This document shows, piece by piece, positions 47,775-57,398 of a stretch of DNA of 64,000 nucleotides. The DNA is from Nitrobacter sp039808345 (lineage in GTDB: Bacteria; Pseudomonadota; Alphaproteobacteria; Rhizobiales; Xanthobacteraceae). A model generated the notes under the pieces. That model was not told the DNA's origin, searched no databases, and worked only from the letters and a program-made list of their open reading frames with translations. How positions within the stretch are numbered: the first letter of the stretch is position 1; every line of letters starts with the position of its first letter. The stretch lies in contig NZ_CP181167.1 in NCBI RefSeq assembly GCF_047824785.1, forward strand, positions 3,720,001 to 3,784,000, in the 5' to 3' direction. A program made the translations under genes and the position numbers.

Positions 47775-49121
47775 TCAGGCCACCGCCGGATTGCCCAGCG
47801 CGGAAACGATCGTGTCGACAACCTCCTCGACCAGGATACGGTCGTCGCCCTCGCCCATGACGCGAATGACGGGCTCGGTCCCAGAAGAACGCACCAACAG
47901 CCGCCCATGGCCATTGAGGCGCTTCTCGCCCGCCGTAATGGCGGACTTCACCTCCGCGCGGTCCAGCGGCTTGCCGTTGCGGTAACGGAAGTTCTTCAGT
48001 ATCTGCGGCAGCGGCTCGAACTTATGGCAGACTTGCGAGACCGGGCGCCCCAGCTTCTGCACCACGGCAAGGACCTGAAGCGCGGACACGAATCCGTCTC
48101 CGGTGGTCGCATAGTCGGACAGGATGATGTGTCCTGACTGCTCACCGCCGAGATTGTAGCCCTGCTTCAGCATCTGCTCGAGCACGTAGCGGTCGCCGAC
48201 AGGCGTCCGCACCAGCGACAGTTCGCGATCATTCAGGAACCGTTCAAGACCGAGATTCGACATCACGGTCGCGACAATCCCTGGTTTGGTCAACCGGCCG
48301 TCTTCCTTCCAGCTCTCGGCGATCACCGCGAGAAGCTGGTCGCCATCGACGGCATGGCCGCGTTCGTCGACGATGATGACGCGGTCGGCGTCACCGTCGA
48401 GCGCGATGCCGATATCGCCGCGCATTTCACGCACCTTGCGGCACAGTGCTTCCGGCGCGGTGGAGCCGCATTCCTTATTGATATTGAGACCGTCGGGTTC
48501 GACGCCGATCGGAACCACATCCGCGCCCAGTTCCCATAACGCCTCCGGCACTACCTTGTAGGCCGCGCCGTGGGCGCAATCGACCACGACCCGCAACCCC
48601 TCCAGGCTCAGTTCGCGTGGCAGCGTGCGCTTGGCGAATTCGATATAGCGATCATGCACGCCGTCGATACGGCGGGCACGGCCCAGATTCCTGCTCTGCG
48701 CGAGCTTCTTGTCGAGGTTTTCATCGAGCAGCTGTTCGATCTTCTTTTCGACCTCGTCGGACAGCTTGAAGCCGCGCGGGCCGAACATCTTGATGCCGTT
48801 GTCCTCGAAAAGGTTATGCGAGGCTGAAATCATGACGCCGAGATCGGCACGCATGGACTTGGTCAACATCGCGACGGCCGGTGTCGGCATCGGACCAAGC
48901 AGCAGCACATCCATGCCGACAGAGGTAAAGCCCGCGACCAGCGCGTATTCGATCATGTAGCCGGATAACCGGGTATCCTTGCCGATCACAACGCGATGAC
49001 GATGCTCGCCGCGCTGAAATACCAGCCCGGCCGCCTGTCCAACCTTCATCGCCAGTTCCGGCGTGATCAAGCCGTTGGCCCGGCCGCGAATTCCGTCCGT
49101 TCCAAAATATTTGCGGCTCAT
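47775..49121 (-). CDS. glmM: phosphoglucosamine mutase
   Basis: A 448-residue enzyme that makes glucosamine-1-phosphate for peptidoglycan and LPS. It shows KYFGTDGIRGRAN at the start, the phospho-serine loop GVMISASHN with Ser101, the metal loop DGDADR and GEQSGH in the sugar-binding domain. The ATG at 49121 gives the family start; the frame is open 12 codons further. Stands alone on the minus strand. Confidence 0.96.
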   Translation of the reverse strand: MSRKYFGTDGIRGRANGLITPELAMKVGQAAGLVFQRGEHRHRVVIGKDTRLSGYMIEYALVAGFTSVGMDVLLLGPMPTPAVAMLTKSMRADLGVMISASHNLFEDNGIKMFGPRGFKLSDEVEKKIEQLLDENLDKKLAQSRNLGRARRIDGVHDRYIEFAKRTLPRELSLEGLRVVVDCAHGAAYKVVPEALWELGADVVPIGVEPDGLNINKECGSTAPEALCRKVREMRGDIGIALDGDADRVIIVDERGHAVDGDQLLAVIAESWKEDGRLTKPGIVATVMSNLGLERFLNDRELSLVRTPVGDRYVLEQMLKQGYNLGGEQSGHIILSDYATTGDGFVSALQVLAVVQKLGRPVSQVCHKFEPLPQILKNFRYRNGKPLDRAEVKSAITAGEKRLNGHGRLLVRSSGTEPVIRVMGEGDDRILVEEVVDTIVSALGNPAVA

Positions 49122-49360
49122 TTTCCCCCCACGACGCGCCCAAATGCTCACCGCCACGCTTGAGGCCGGCTCGTCGAATCCTCAGGACGTCAAATATATC
49201 GCTCGACGCGCTTATACCGTCACTAGAGATAACACGACTTCAAAAAATATAATGAACCGTTACCGGAATTGTGAGGAAAAGGCCGTGCCGTCAACCCCTT
49301 GCATATCACCATCGGAACCCGCCTACTTTTTTTCGGGGGTACCCCTCCAATGACATCTCC

Positions 49361-49570
49361 CTAATTCTCAGTCTGATCCTTGGTGGATTCTTCTTTGGTG
49401 GGTTTTTCCTTGGCAGGATTTTCCTCTGGGGGTTTTGCAGGAGCCGGCTGGGTGATGCTCAACGGGTCCGAACCGGGAAACGACTCTTCCAGGCCGCGAT
49501 CGAGTTCCTCATCCAGTTCTTTCTTGGTTTTTCTGCTCCGGTCGTCCGTCCCGCCGTCATTTCGCGCCAT
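49361..49570 (-). CDS. small acidic conserved protein of unknown function
   Basis: A 69-residue hydrophilic protein with RKTKKELDEELDRGLEESFP, then GSDPLSITQP, and a Lys/Glu/Pro-rich tail. The LDEELxxxLxESFPGSDPxSxTQP pattern is widespread in alphaproteobacteria; its function is unknown. The ATG at 49570 has GGGAGAGG just upstream. Probably cytoplasmic and partly disordered. Confidence 0.75.
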   Translation of the reverse strand: MARNDGGTDDRSRKTKKELDEELDRGLEESFPGSDPLSITQPAPAKPPEENPAKEKPTKEESTKDQTEN

Positions 49571-49595
49571 AAGCCTCTCCCATAGCATTACTCCT

Positions 49596-49690
49596 AAGGA
49601 TGGGACCGGTTCGCGTGAAAGACGACGCATCAAAACGAAATCATGAGCGCGACTTCCATTTTTCCATCAGAAGCGGAAGCGCTTTCGGTA
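49596..49690. repeat. interspersed repeat, degraded copy
   Basis: GGACCGGTTCGCGTGAAAGA and a right arm TTTTTCCATCAGAAGCGGAA mark a worn B-type copy without clear TAGAGC ends. Confidence 0.65.
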
Positions 49691-49772
49691 CCGCCGCTTA
49701 TGTAACGCCATCGTGCAGGCCAGAGTTCCGGCGAAGGTCGCCATTCAGGCTCCGGCTCCGCGCGGTGGGCGA

Positions 49773-51653
49773 TCAGCCCCAACCCAGCGCCAGCGCAACG
49801 CGGTAGGTGACGAACGCCGCCAGATAAGCCATCGACAGCATGTAGAAGAATGTGGTCAGCACCCAGCGCCACCCGCCGGTCTCGCGCTTGATGACGGCCA
49901 GCGTCGAAGCGCATTGCGGCGCAAACACATACCACGCGAGAAAAGCCAGCGCGGTGGCGAAACTCCATTGACCGGCCAGCATTTGCCCGACCTGCTCCGC
50001 CGCCTCGTTGCCTCCCTCGATCGCATAAACGGTGCCAAGCGAAGCGACCGCCACCTCGCGCGCCGCCATGCCGGGAATCAGCGCAACGCTGATTTGCCAG
50101 TTGAAGCCGATCGGCGCGAGCACCGGCTCGATCCAGCGGCCGATCATCGCCGCAAGGCTGAAATCGATCGCGGGCTCGGTGGCGCCCTCCGGCGGACGCG
50201 GGAAGGACGCCAGGAACCAGATCAGGACCATCATCGAAAAGATCGTCGTGCCGGCGCGCTTCAAAAACGCCATCGCGCGCTGGTAGAGGTTCATCAGCAC
50301 GCTGCGCAGTTGCGGCAGCTTGTAATCCGGCAGTTCCAGCATGAACGGCGGCGTCGCGCTGTCACGCCAGAAGAAGCGGTTGGCCACGAACGACACGGCG
50401 AGCGCGCTGAATATCCCCAACGCATAGAGCCCGAACATCACGAGCCCCTGCAATCCCAGCACGCCAAGAACCGGCTGGTTCGGCACGAAGGCCGCGATGA
50501 TCAAGGTATAGACCGGGATGCGCGCCGAGCAGGTCATCAGCGGCGCGACCATGATCGTGGTCAGCCGATCGCGCTTGTTGTCGATCACCCGCGTCGCCAT
50601 GATCCCCGGAATCGCGCAGGCGAAGCTCGACAGCAGCGGGATAAAAGCGCGTCCGTGCAGTCCTGCCCCGCCCATGATGCGGTCCATCAGGAACGCCGCG
50701 CGCGCCATGTAGCCGAGATCCTCAAGCAGCAGAATGAACAGAAACAGGATGAGGATCTGCGGCAGGAACACGATGACGCTGCCGACGCCGGAGATCACGC
50801 CGTTCTGAATGAAGCTCTGCAACAATCCGTCCGGCAGCACCGCCGCCGAGAGCGCGCCAAGCGCGTCAAACCCCTGACTGATGAGTTCCATCGCCGGTTC
50901 GGCCCAGGCGAAGACAGCCTGGAACATCACGAACAGCAAAAGAAGCAGCGCAACCATCCCCCACACCGGATGCAGCAGAACGGCATCCACCCGCGTGGTC
51001 CATGTGTCGGGCTTGGCCGGCTCGCTGATCGCGGCGCGGATCACGCGATCGGCCTCGCGCTGCGCGGCGCGCAGGTCCGATGCGGCCGGCGTCGTCCAGT
51101 CACTTTCGGCGATGGCGCCGGTCGGCTTTCCCGCGATCTCATCGATCCGGCACAGCAGATCGTCGATGCCGCCGCGCCGCACGGCGGTCGATGTGACGAC
51201 CGGCACGCCAAGTTCAGCGGAGAGCTTGTCGAGATCGATGTCGACGCCGCGGCGCCGCGCGATATCGATCATGTTCAGCACCAGAAGCATCGGCCGGTGC
51301 ACGCGCTTCAGTTCGATCACGAGGCGCAGCGCCACGCGAAGGTTGGTGGCGTCGGCCACGCAGAGCAGAAAATCCGGCGGGCTTTCGCTCGCGAGCTTGC
51401 CGAGAATGACGTCGCGGGTGATGTCCTCGTCCGGGCTGCGTCCCCGCAAGGAATAAGTTCCGGGCAGATCGATCAGATCGACGCGATGGCCGGATGCGGT
51501 GCGCAAAACCCCCGACTTGCGCTCCACCGTGACTCCGGCGTAGTTGGCCACCTTCTGCCGGCTGCCGGTAAGCGCATTGAACAAAGCGGTCTTGCCGCAG
51601 TTGGGCGTTCCAACCAGGGCGATGCGCCAGTCATTCACCTCGATTGCGGTCAT
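49773..51653 (-). CDS. feoB: ferrous iron transporter FeoB
   Basis: A 626-residue inner-membrane Fe(II) importer. The amino-terminal G domain has GTPNCGKTALFNALTG, DLPGTYSL and the NMID base-recognition motif; a helical guanine-dissociation-inhibitor-like part follows, then the membrane domain with two Gate regions (FACAIPGIMATRVIDNKRDR and the last MAAREVAVASLGTVYA). Its ATG overlaps the feoA stop (ATGA). It is somewhat short compared with E. coli FeoB (773) and lacks the FeoC-linked tail. feoA and feoB form the operon. Confidence 0.95.
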   Translation of the reverse strand: MTAIEVNDWRIALVGTPNCGKTALFNALTGSRQKVANYAGVTVERKSGVLRTASGHRVDLIDLPGTYSLRGRSPDEDITRDVILGKLASESPPDFLLCVADATNLRVALRLVIELKRVHRPMLLVLNMIDIARRRGVDIDLDKLSAELGVPVVTSTAVRRGGIDDLLCRIDEIAGKPTGAIAESDWTTPAASDLRAAQREADRVIRAAISEPAKPDTWTTRVDAVLLHPVWGMVALLLLLFVMFQAVFAWAEPAMELISQGFDALGALSAAVLPDGLLQSFIQNGVISGVGSVIVFLPQILILFLFILLLEDLGYMARAAFLMDRIMGGAGLHGRAFIPLLSSFACAIPGIMATRVIDNKRDRLTTIMVAPLMTCSARIPVYTLIIAAFVPNQPVLGVLGLQGLVMFGLYALGIFSALAVSFVANRFFWRDSATPPFMLELPDYKLPQLRSVLMNLYQRAMAFLKRAGTTIFSMMVLIWFLASFPRPPEGATEPAIDFSLAAMIGRWIEPVLAPIGFNWQISVALIPGMAAREVAVASLGTVYAIEGGNEAAEQVGQMLAGQWSFATALAFLAWYVFAPQCASTLAVIKRETGGWRWVLTTFFYMLSMAYLAAFVTYRVALALGWG

Positions 51654-51967
51654 GTCGCGGTTTTCGCCGCCTGATCGTGATCACCGACCATGATCGCCAT
51701 CGCTTCGCGCCGACGCAACGCGATCGTCGTGCCGTTGACCCGGACCGCGATCGGATCCCGGCCGACCGGTCCTTCGTGCAAAATCTGAACCGACGCGCCC
51801 TCGACGATGCCAAATTCGAGAAGACGCCGTTCGATCTCGCTCGCCGACACGCCAAGATGGTCGCCGCCGACCATGATGGCGCTGACCCGGCCGCAAAAGC
51901 CGCGCCGCGCGAGGCCGAGCGGCGTGGCCTGCGTTGCTTCAAGGGTTCTGGTATCGGGATCGGACAT
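51650..51967 (-). CDS. feoA: ferrous iron transport protein A (SH3-like)
   Basis: A 105-residue FeoA-domain protein with an amino-terminal extension. The domain core is LLEFGIVEGASVQILHEGPVGRDPIAVRVNG split over about residues 50-80, followed by IALRRREAMAI. FeoA is a small cytoplasmic partner of FeoB. It starts at the ATG at 51967 and overlaps feoB by 4 bases. No clear iron-regulator box is visible upstream. Confidence 0.9.
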   Translation of the reverse strand: MSDPDTRTLEATQATPLGLARRGFCGRVSAIMVGGDHLGVSASEIERRLLEFGIVEGASVQILHEGPVGRDPIAVRVNGTTIALRRREAMAIMVGDHDQAAKTAT

Positions 51968-52083
51968 GATGCTCGCTGATGAAGGGGGTGACGCCTCTAT
52001 CCAGTGGATCAACCTCTCGTGGGGGTCAAGACACAGAGCATTGATTGAATTTTGCTAGAATGATTAAAAAGTAAAGGCATCTC

Positions 52084-52100
52084 ACGTCGAAAACGCTATA
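52084..52100. repeat. fragment of the interspersed repeat at the aroE end
   Basis: ACGTCGAAAACGCTATAG reads, on the minus strand, CTATAGCGTTTTCGACG, the B-type left end. The rest of the element is missing or unrecognisable. Confidence 0.6.
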
Positions 52101-52935
52101 GAAGATCGGCTTCGACCAGCGCGCGCAGTTCCTGCGTCACCGCGGGACGCAGGCCGAACCACAGTTCGAACCCGCGCACCGCCTGATGCAGCAGCATCCC
52201 GAGGCCGTCCGCAGTCCTGAGGCCCCGCGCACGCGCCGCGGACAGCAATGGCGTTTCCAGGGGAACATAGACCAGATCGGCGACCACCGCATCCCGCGGC
52301 AGCAGCGCCAGATCAATGTCCAGCGGCGGTTGTCCGTTCATGCCGAGCGAGGTGGTATTGACGAGCAGGCCGGTGCGCGGCAGCAGCTCGCCAAGCGTGT
52401 TCCAGGCCGCCGGAATAACCCTCGCCCCGAATTGATCCGCGAGCACCCGCGCCCTTTCCATCGTGCGGTTGGCGAGATGGATGCGCGGGATGCCGCGCTC
52501 GACCAGGCCGAACACCACGGCCCGCGACGCTCCGCCGGCGCCAAGCACCAGCGCGTCCCCGGTCCGGTCCCAGCCCGGCGCCGCAACGTCCAGATTACTG
52601 ATAAAGCCCTCGACGTCGGTATTGGTGGACCGCAGAACGGCGCCGTCATAATAGAGCGTGTTGGCGGCGCCGACGGCTCTCGCACGCTCATCCGGCTCCG
52701 TGAGCTGCAGCGCCCGCTCCTTGTGCGGGATCGTGACATTGGCGCCCGCGAAGCCGTGCGTCGAAAGATGCATGACGAATTCGGCGAATCCTTCGGGCGG
52801 AATCGCCTCGATGCTGTAACCCCCCGTTATTCCGTGCAAGCGCAGCCAATAGTGATGGATCAGCGGCGAGCGCGAATGCGCCGCGGGCCATCCGATCAGG
52901 CAGGCGGCCCGGCCTGTTGTCTCGGCTATCATCAT
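52096..52935 (-). CDS. aroE: shikimate dehydrogenase
   Basis: A 279-residue NADPH enzyme of aromatic amino-acid synthesis. It has the shikimate-binding SRSPLIHHYWLRLHG and NVTIPHKE (catalytic Lys), GAANTLY, the nucleotide-binding VLGAGGASRAVVFGL, the NRTMER loop and the NTTSLGM block. Either ATG at 52935 or 52932 may be used; the frame is open further to 52995. The stop TAG is the first codon-length of an adjacent repeat fragment TAGCGTTTTCGACG. Confidence 0.96.
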   Translation of the reverse strand: MMIAETTGRAACLIGWPAAHSRSPLIHHYWLRLHGITGGYSIEAIPPEGFAEFVMHLSTHGFAGANVTIPHKERALQLTEPDERARAVGAANTLYYDGAVLRSTNTDVEGFISNLDVAAPGWDRTGDALVLGAGGASRAVVFGLVERGIPRIHLANRTMERARVLADQFGARVIPAAWNTLGELLPRTGLLVNTTSLGMNGQPPLDIDLALLPRDAVVADLVYVPLETPLLSAARARGLRTADGLGMLLHQAVRGFELWFGLRPAVTQELRALVEADLL

Positions 52936-53072
52936 GGGATCCCGTCGCGTGCGCGCCCGACCATCAGGGCGGCCCGCCAGAATGGAATCATTCAAGCCGC
53001 GCCGCCTGTCAATGCCGCCGCCGGCCGCACTGCAACACGCATCCCCGGCCCGCGCTCACGGCGCGGGCTGCG

Positions 53073-53137
53073 ATCTTCCGAAAACCGGTTTCCACTTTGC
53101 GCTGGCGCGGCCCTTCGGGTCGGGATCTTGCTCTCTA
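53073..53137. repeat. A-type interspersed repeat, inverted, abutting the EF-G-like gene
   Basis: Read on the minus strand it begins TAGAGAGCAAGATCCCGACC and continues CGAAGGGCCGCGCCAGCGCA into AAACCGGTTTTCGGAAG. Its left TAG is the stop codon of the EF-G-like gene. Confidence 0.85.
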
Positions 53138-55210
53138 AGCCGCCACGCGACGCGAGGCGATGATCTGGTCCGCGGTCCGCCCGGTGACTTCGGCCATGCG
53201 GTCGAACTGCCGGGTAAAACCGCCCGCTCCCGCGGTCGCCGACCTCAGTTCAATGATGAGATCGCCGATCTCGGCTTCCGGCATCGTCGCCCGCACGCAG
53301 TCCCAGCCGGACCAGCCCTCGCGACTGTCGAAGCCAAGAATCTGGCCGCGACGAGCCGCCAGGATCGCATTGACCTTCGCGGTCGCCTCACTCGGGCAAA
53401 CGATCTCGACCACATCAATGGGCTCCAGCAACACCGGCTGGCATTTCGGCAATGCCTCGGCGATCCCGATGCGGGCGGCGGTGCGGAACGCCTGATCCGA
53501 GGAGTCGACGCTGTGATAGGAGCCGTCGGTCAGCGTCACCTGCACATCGGTCACGGGAAAGCCAAGGGGACCGCGCGCGAGCCCGTCCACCACGCCGTCC
53601 TCGACCGCGCCGATATAATTGCGCGGCACCGCGCCGCCCACGATCCTGTCGACAAAGACGAAACCGACGCCGCGCGACAGCGGTTGAATCTCCAGCATCA
53701 CGTCGCCGAACTGGCCATGCCCCCCGGACTGCTTCTTATGGCGTCCGCGCTGGGTGACAGGCTTGCGGATCGCTTCCTGGTAGCCGATCGCGGGCGGATG
53801 CGAGGAAACGTTGACGCCGAAACGATCGCGCAGCCGTTCCAGCGCGACGCGCAGATGCATCTCGCCCTGTCCCCACAGCACGGTGTCGTGGGTCTGCGGA
53901 TTGTGAACGACGGCGAGCGAGGGATCCTCCTCGTTGAGCTTGCTCAAAGCCTGTCCGAGCTTGACGTCGTCCTTGCGATCGGCTGCGGCAAGCGCCATCG
54001 CAAGCACAAGCGGGGACGGCGCGATGCTGACCAGCGAGGGCGGCGCGGTCCTGGCGGTCGTGAGCGTATCGCCGGTCCTGACGGCCTCGAGCTTGCCCAA
54101 TGCAACCACATCGCCCGCGCCCGCCGATGCGCGCTTGGTCTCCTGCGCGCCGGTTGCCGCGAAAATGCCGGATATCTTTCCGGCTTCGCCCGAGGATGCC
54201 TGCACCGCCGCGCCGTCGTCGAAACGTCCGGTCAGCACCCTCGCCAGCGACAGCTTGCCGCCATGCTGGAGGTGCACGGTCTTGAACACGCAGCCCAAGG
54301 CCTCCCTGCTGCCGGCCACGCCCATGCGCTTCACGGTCTCGCCGATGCCGGGAGCTTCGTGACGCAGCGCTTTCATCAGCCGCATCACGCCGTTTTCGCG
54401 CGCCGCCGAGCCGAGCAGCACAGGGCAGATTTTGCCTTCGCGCAGTTCGCGAGCGAGGTCGTCGAACACCGCATCCCGCGGCGGCGCGATATCCTCGAGC
54501 AACTGCTCCATCAACGCGTCGTCGTGATCGGCGAGTTTCTCCAGCATCGAGAACCGCGCGTCCTTCTCGCGGTCGAGATCGCCGCCGTCGAGCTGGACGA
54601 CCTCGGAGGCCGCGTGCTCGCGATAGACGAAGGCGCGCTCCAGCGCGAGATCGACGAACCCCGCGATCGAATCGCCCTTCCAGATCGGAATCTGCCGCAG
54701 CACCAGCGGCGTTCGCGACGCCGGCTGCAACGTGGCCAGGGTTTCGCGAACGCCCTTGTTCGCCTTGTCGATCTTGTTGAGAAACAGAAAGCGGGGAATA
54801 TTCAGATCTTCCAGTTCGCGAAGGATGATCTGTAGCTGCGGCAGCTTGCGCTCATCCGCCTCGCACACCACGACCGCCGCATCGACCGCGGGAATCGCCG
54901 CGCGCATGTCGTGCGCGAATTCGATCGACCCCGGACAATCGATAAAGGTGTAACTTTCGTCCATGAAGCAGGTGGTGACCGGGGTGGGGGCGACTCCCAT
55001 TCTGTGCTGGCGAGCCTCGGCGCTGGCGTCACCGACGCTGGTGGCCTGATCGACGCTGCCTGCTTTGGGAATCGCGCCCGTTCGGGCAAGGATGGCTTCG
55101 AGAAGCGTGGTCTTACCGCTTTGGAACGGGCCCACCAGCGCGATGCACCGGGGACCCGATGCTTGAGTGCCTTGAGAACCCCCGTGAGAACTTCTGAGGT
55201 CTTGTCCCAT
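53135..55210 (-). CDS. elongation factor G-like GTPase (EF-G paralogue)
   Basis: A 691-residue translational GTPase related to EF-G but not the housekeeping one. The P-loop is GPFQSGKTTL in place of AHIDAGKTT, and the switch-II motif reads DCPGS where EF-G has DTPGH, so the catalytic His is Ser here. NKID, domain II and the carboxy-terminal EF-G domains (GGAVPRNYIGAVEDGVVDGL, AEIGDLIIELRSATAG) are present. Such paralogues occur in many alphaproteobacteria without a clear role. The ATG at 55210 has AGGAGG six bases upstream, so I chose it over the upstream open frame. The stop lies in a repeat. Confidence 0.9.
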   Translation of the reverse strand: MGQDLRSSHGGSQGTQASGPRCIALVGPFQSGKTTLLEAILARTGAIPKAGSVDQATSVGDASAEARQHRMGVAPTPVTTCFMDESYTFIDCPGSIEFAHDMRAAIPAVDAAVVVCEADERKLPQLQIILRELEDLNIPRFLFLNKIDKANKGVRETLATLQPASRTPLVLRQIPIWKGDSIAGFVDLALERAFVYREHAASEVVQLDGGDLDREKDARFSMLEKLADHDDALMEQLLEDIAPPRDAVFDDLARELREGKICPVLLGSAARENGVMRLMKALRHEAPGIGETVKRMGVAGSREALGCVFKTVHLQHGGKLSLARVLTGRFDDGAAVQASSGEAGKISGIFAATGAQETKRASAGAGDVVALGKLEAVRTGDTLTTARTAPPSLVSIAPSPLVLAMALAAADRKDDVKLGQALSKLNEEDPSLAVVHNPQTHDTVLWGQGEMHLRVALERLRDRFGVNVSSHPPAIGYQEAIRKPVTQRGRHKKQSGGHGQFGDVMLEIQPLSRGVGFVFVDRIVGGAVPRNYIGAVEDGVVDGLARGPLGFPVTDVQVTLTDGSYHSVDSSDQAFRTAARIGIAEALPKCQPVLLEPIDVVEIVCPSEATAKVNAILAARRGQILGFDSREGWSGWDCVRATMPEAEIGDLIIELRSATAGAGGFTRQFDRMAEVTGRTADQIIASRRVAA

Positions 55211-55384
55211 TGCCGCCTCCTGGTCTGGAAGTCGGCCCATGATCGGGTCGGCAATGGCGATGCTCCACCCGCAGGCGGAATTTGGCAAGCGTGAAAACGC
55301 ACCGGACGGCCGGACACCCGCGCCGCGTTTGGCGGCCCCGGTCCGCTTTTCCCGGATACGTTCTTCAGTGAGAAAATATCCGTG

Positions 55385-55412
55385 AGAAAGAAAAGGCCCG
55401 CTTTCGCGGGCC
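55385..55412 (-). terminator. intrinsic terminator of the DUF992 gene
   Basis: GGCCCGC (55395-55401) pairs with GCGGGCC (55406-55412) around four bases; on the minus strand TTTTCTTTCT follows. It lies about 16 bases after the stop. Confidence 0.88.
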
Positions 55413-55427
55413 TCTTCAGTCGTCCAA

Positions 55428-55970
55428 TCAGTGATGGTGACGGCGATGATGGTGACGATGCCGCTTCTTGCGAGGCGTCGCACGCACATCCGCCGGGCGA
55501 AGATCGACATCGACCACGCCGGCCGCGGCGCTGAAGCCGGTCTGGCCCTGGAGGCTCAGCGGCTGCAGCGAGATCGAGTTGCCCGAACCACCGACCAGCA
55601 GGTTCGCGCCGATCCCGACGCCGACCGTCGCGTTCGCTCCGACTCCGCCGAAATGGCCGGCCAGCGCGCCGCGGCCCACCCGTCCGCTCGGCGCATGGAC
55701 GATCCATGCCAGGCCGGTCTGCTGAGTGACGCCAAGGTCGAGGCCAAAGCGCTGGACGCGCGCGATGTAGGGTTCAGGCGGCGCACCGGTGCTGCTACGG
55801 AAGATGCACTGAAGTTCCGTTGTGGAACCAACGATATAGCCCACATGCTGGCCGCCCCCGCACTCAAGGACGCCGGCCTGGACTCCATGATGTTGATACT
55901 GGGCCTGGGCGCCCGCAACCGACGCGACGAGGGTCACGGCGGCCGCAGCGAGAAGTTTCGGGAAGTTCAT
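55428..55970 (-). CDS. DUF992 periplasmic protein with His-rich tail
   Basis: A 180-residue exported protein. Signal peptide FPKLLAAAAVTLVASVAGAQ, then the DUF992 domain with AGVLECGGGQHVGYIVGSTT, LQCIF, RFGLDLGVTQQTGLAWIVHA and GANLLVGGSGNSISLQPLSL. Two conserved Cys (in LECGG and LQCIF) may form a disulfide. The last 13 residues are KKRHRHHHRRHHH, an unusual His/Arg tail that could bind metal. I start at the ATG at 55970; upstream frame is non-coding. Function of the domain is not known. Confidence 0.85.
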   Translation of the reverse strand: MNFPKLLAAAAVTLVASVAGAQAQYQHHGVQAGVLECGGGQHVGYIVGSTTELQCIFRSSTGAPPEPYIARVQRFGLDLGVTQQTGLAWIVHAPSGRVGRGALAGHFGGVGANATVGVGIGANLLVGGSGNSISLQPLSLQGQTGFSAAAGVVDVDLRPADVRATPRKKRHRHHHRRHHH

Positions 55971-56195
55971 GAATGATCTCCGCTTGGAATCGGTTGGGAA
56001 TCGGTAAAGGTTTGGGACATGATGGAACCGGCGTGTCCAAAACAAGGCGAACGCCACACTCACTACACCAACATGCCTGAACCTTGCTAAACCTTAAATG
56101 AACATGCGGACAAAACCTTTCGGGACCGAGTGCAGGTGCCAGCTTACAGCGGAAGGCTCGGACGCCGGCCCATCTCATGAAGCCTTCTCAGGCGA

Positions 56196-57398
56196 TCAGC
56201 GCAGGCTGCCACAGAAACGCTGGATGCGCTTGCAGGCTTCTTCAAGATCCGCCGTTTTAGTCGCATAGGAGATGCGAAACGCCGGCCCCAAGCCAAACGC
56301 CGACCCCTGCACCACCGCGACGCCCTCGGCCTCCAGCAGTTCAGTGACAAAATCCTCGTCCGTCGCGAGCGTCTTGCCGGACGGCGTGGTCTTGCCGATG
56401 GCGCCGGCGCACGACGGATAGACGTAGAACGCGCCTTCCGGCCGGGGACAATCGATGCCACTGGCCTGATTCAGCATCGCCACCACGATGTCGCGGCGCT
56501 CCTTGAATACCTTGTTGTTCGCCTCGATGAACCCTTGGGGACCGTTCAGGGCTTCCACCGCCGCCCATTGCGAAATGGACGACGGGTTCGAGGTCGATTG
56601 CGACTGGATCGTCGCCATCGCCTTGATCAGCTGCGCGGGCCCCCCCGCATAGCCGATTCGCCAGCCCGTCATGCAGTAGGCCTTCGACACGCCGTTGACC
56701 GTCAGGGTGCGGTCGAACAGTTTCGGCTCGACCTGCGCCGGAGTGGTGAACTCGAACTGGTCATAGATCAGATGCTCGTACATATCGTCGGTCATGATCC
56801 AGACGTGGGGATGCTTCACCAGCACGTCGGTCAGCGCCTTCAATTCGGCCCGCGTATAGGCCGCGCCGGTCGGGTTCGACGGCGAATTGAGGATGATCCA
56901 CTTGGTCTTCGGCGTGATCGCTCTTTCCAGCGCCTCGGGCTGCAGCTTGAATCCGAACTCCGCCGTGCAGATCACCGGCACGGGCTCGCCTCCCGCCAGC
57001 GCCACCATCTCGGGATAGCTGACCCAGTACGGCGCGGGGATGACGACCTCGTCACCGGGATTGATGGTCGCCATCAGCGCGTTGTAGAGAACCTGCTTGC
57101 CGCCGGTGCCGACAATGATCTGGTTCGGCTTGTAGGTCAGTTCGTTGTCGCGCTGAAACTTGGCGATAATGGCCTGCTTCAATTCGGGGATGCCATCGAC
57201 CGCCGTATATTTGGTCTTGCCCGCCTCGATGGCATGAACCGCGGCCAGCTTGATATTGGCCGGCGTATCGAAGTCCGGCTCGCCCGCGCCGAGGCCGATC
57301 ACGTTTCGTCCCTCCGCCTTGAGCCGACGTGCCTTATCCGTGACCGCGATGGTCGCGGACGGCTTCACACGATCGAGCGCGGCGGACAGGAACGACAT
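56196..57398 (-). CDS. aspC: aspartate aminotransferase
   Basis: A 400-residue class I PLP aminotransferase of the alphaproteobacterial AatA type. It has GLGAGEPDFDTPANIK, TGGKQVLYNA, SPSNPTGAAY and the PLP lysine in NGVSKAYCMTGWRIGYAGG. It interconverts aspartate and oxaloacetate; related enzymes also accept prephenate. I chose the ATG at 57398, where AGGAG lies six bases upstream; an ATG two codons earlier abuts that site. Stands alone. Confidence 0.94.
   Translation of the reverse strand: MSFLSAALDRVKPSATIAVTDKARRLKAEGRNVIGLGAGEPDFDTPANIKLAAVHAIEAGKTKYTAVDGIPELKQAIIAKFQRDNELTYKPNQIIVGTGGKQVLYNALMATINPGDEVVIPAPYWVSYPEMVALAGGEPVPVICTAEFGFKLQPEALERAITPKTKWIILNSPSNPTGAAYTRAELKALTDVLVKHPHVWIMTDDMYEHLIYDQFEFTTPAQVEPKLFDRTLTVNGVSKAYCMTGWRIGYAGGPAQLIKAMATIQSQSTSNPSSISQWAAVEALNGPQGFIEANNKVFKERRDIVVAMLNQASGIDCPRPEGAFYVYPSCAGAIGKTTPSGKTLATDEDFVTELLEAEGVAVVQGSAFGLGPAFRISYATKTADLEEACKRIQRFCGSLR

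Noticed and set aside
52041..52075. Irr/Fur-like box upstream of feoA
   Set aside because: TTCTAGC and TAATCATT on the minus strand show only one acceptable half site; the match is no better than expected in an AT-rich stretch.
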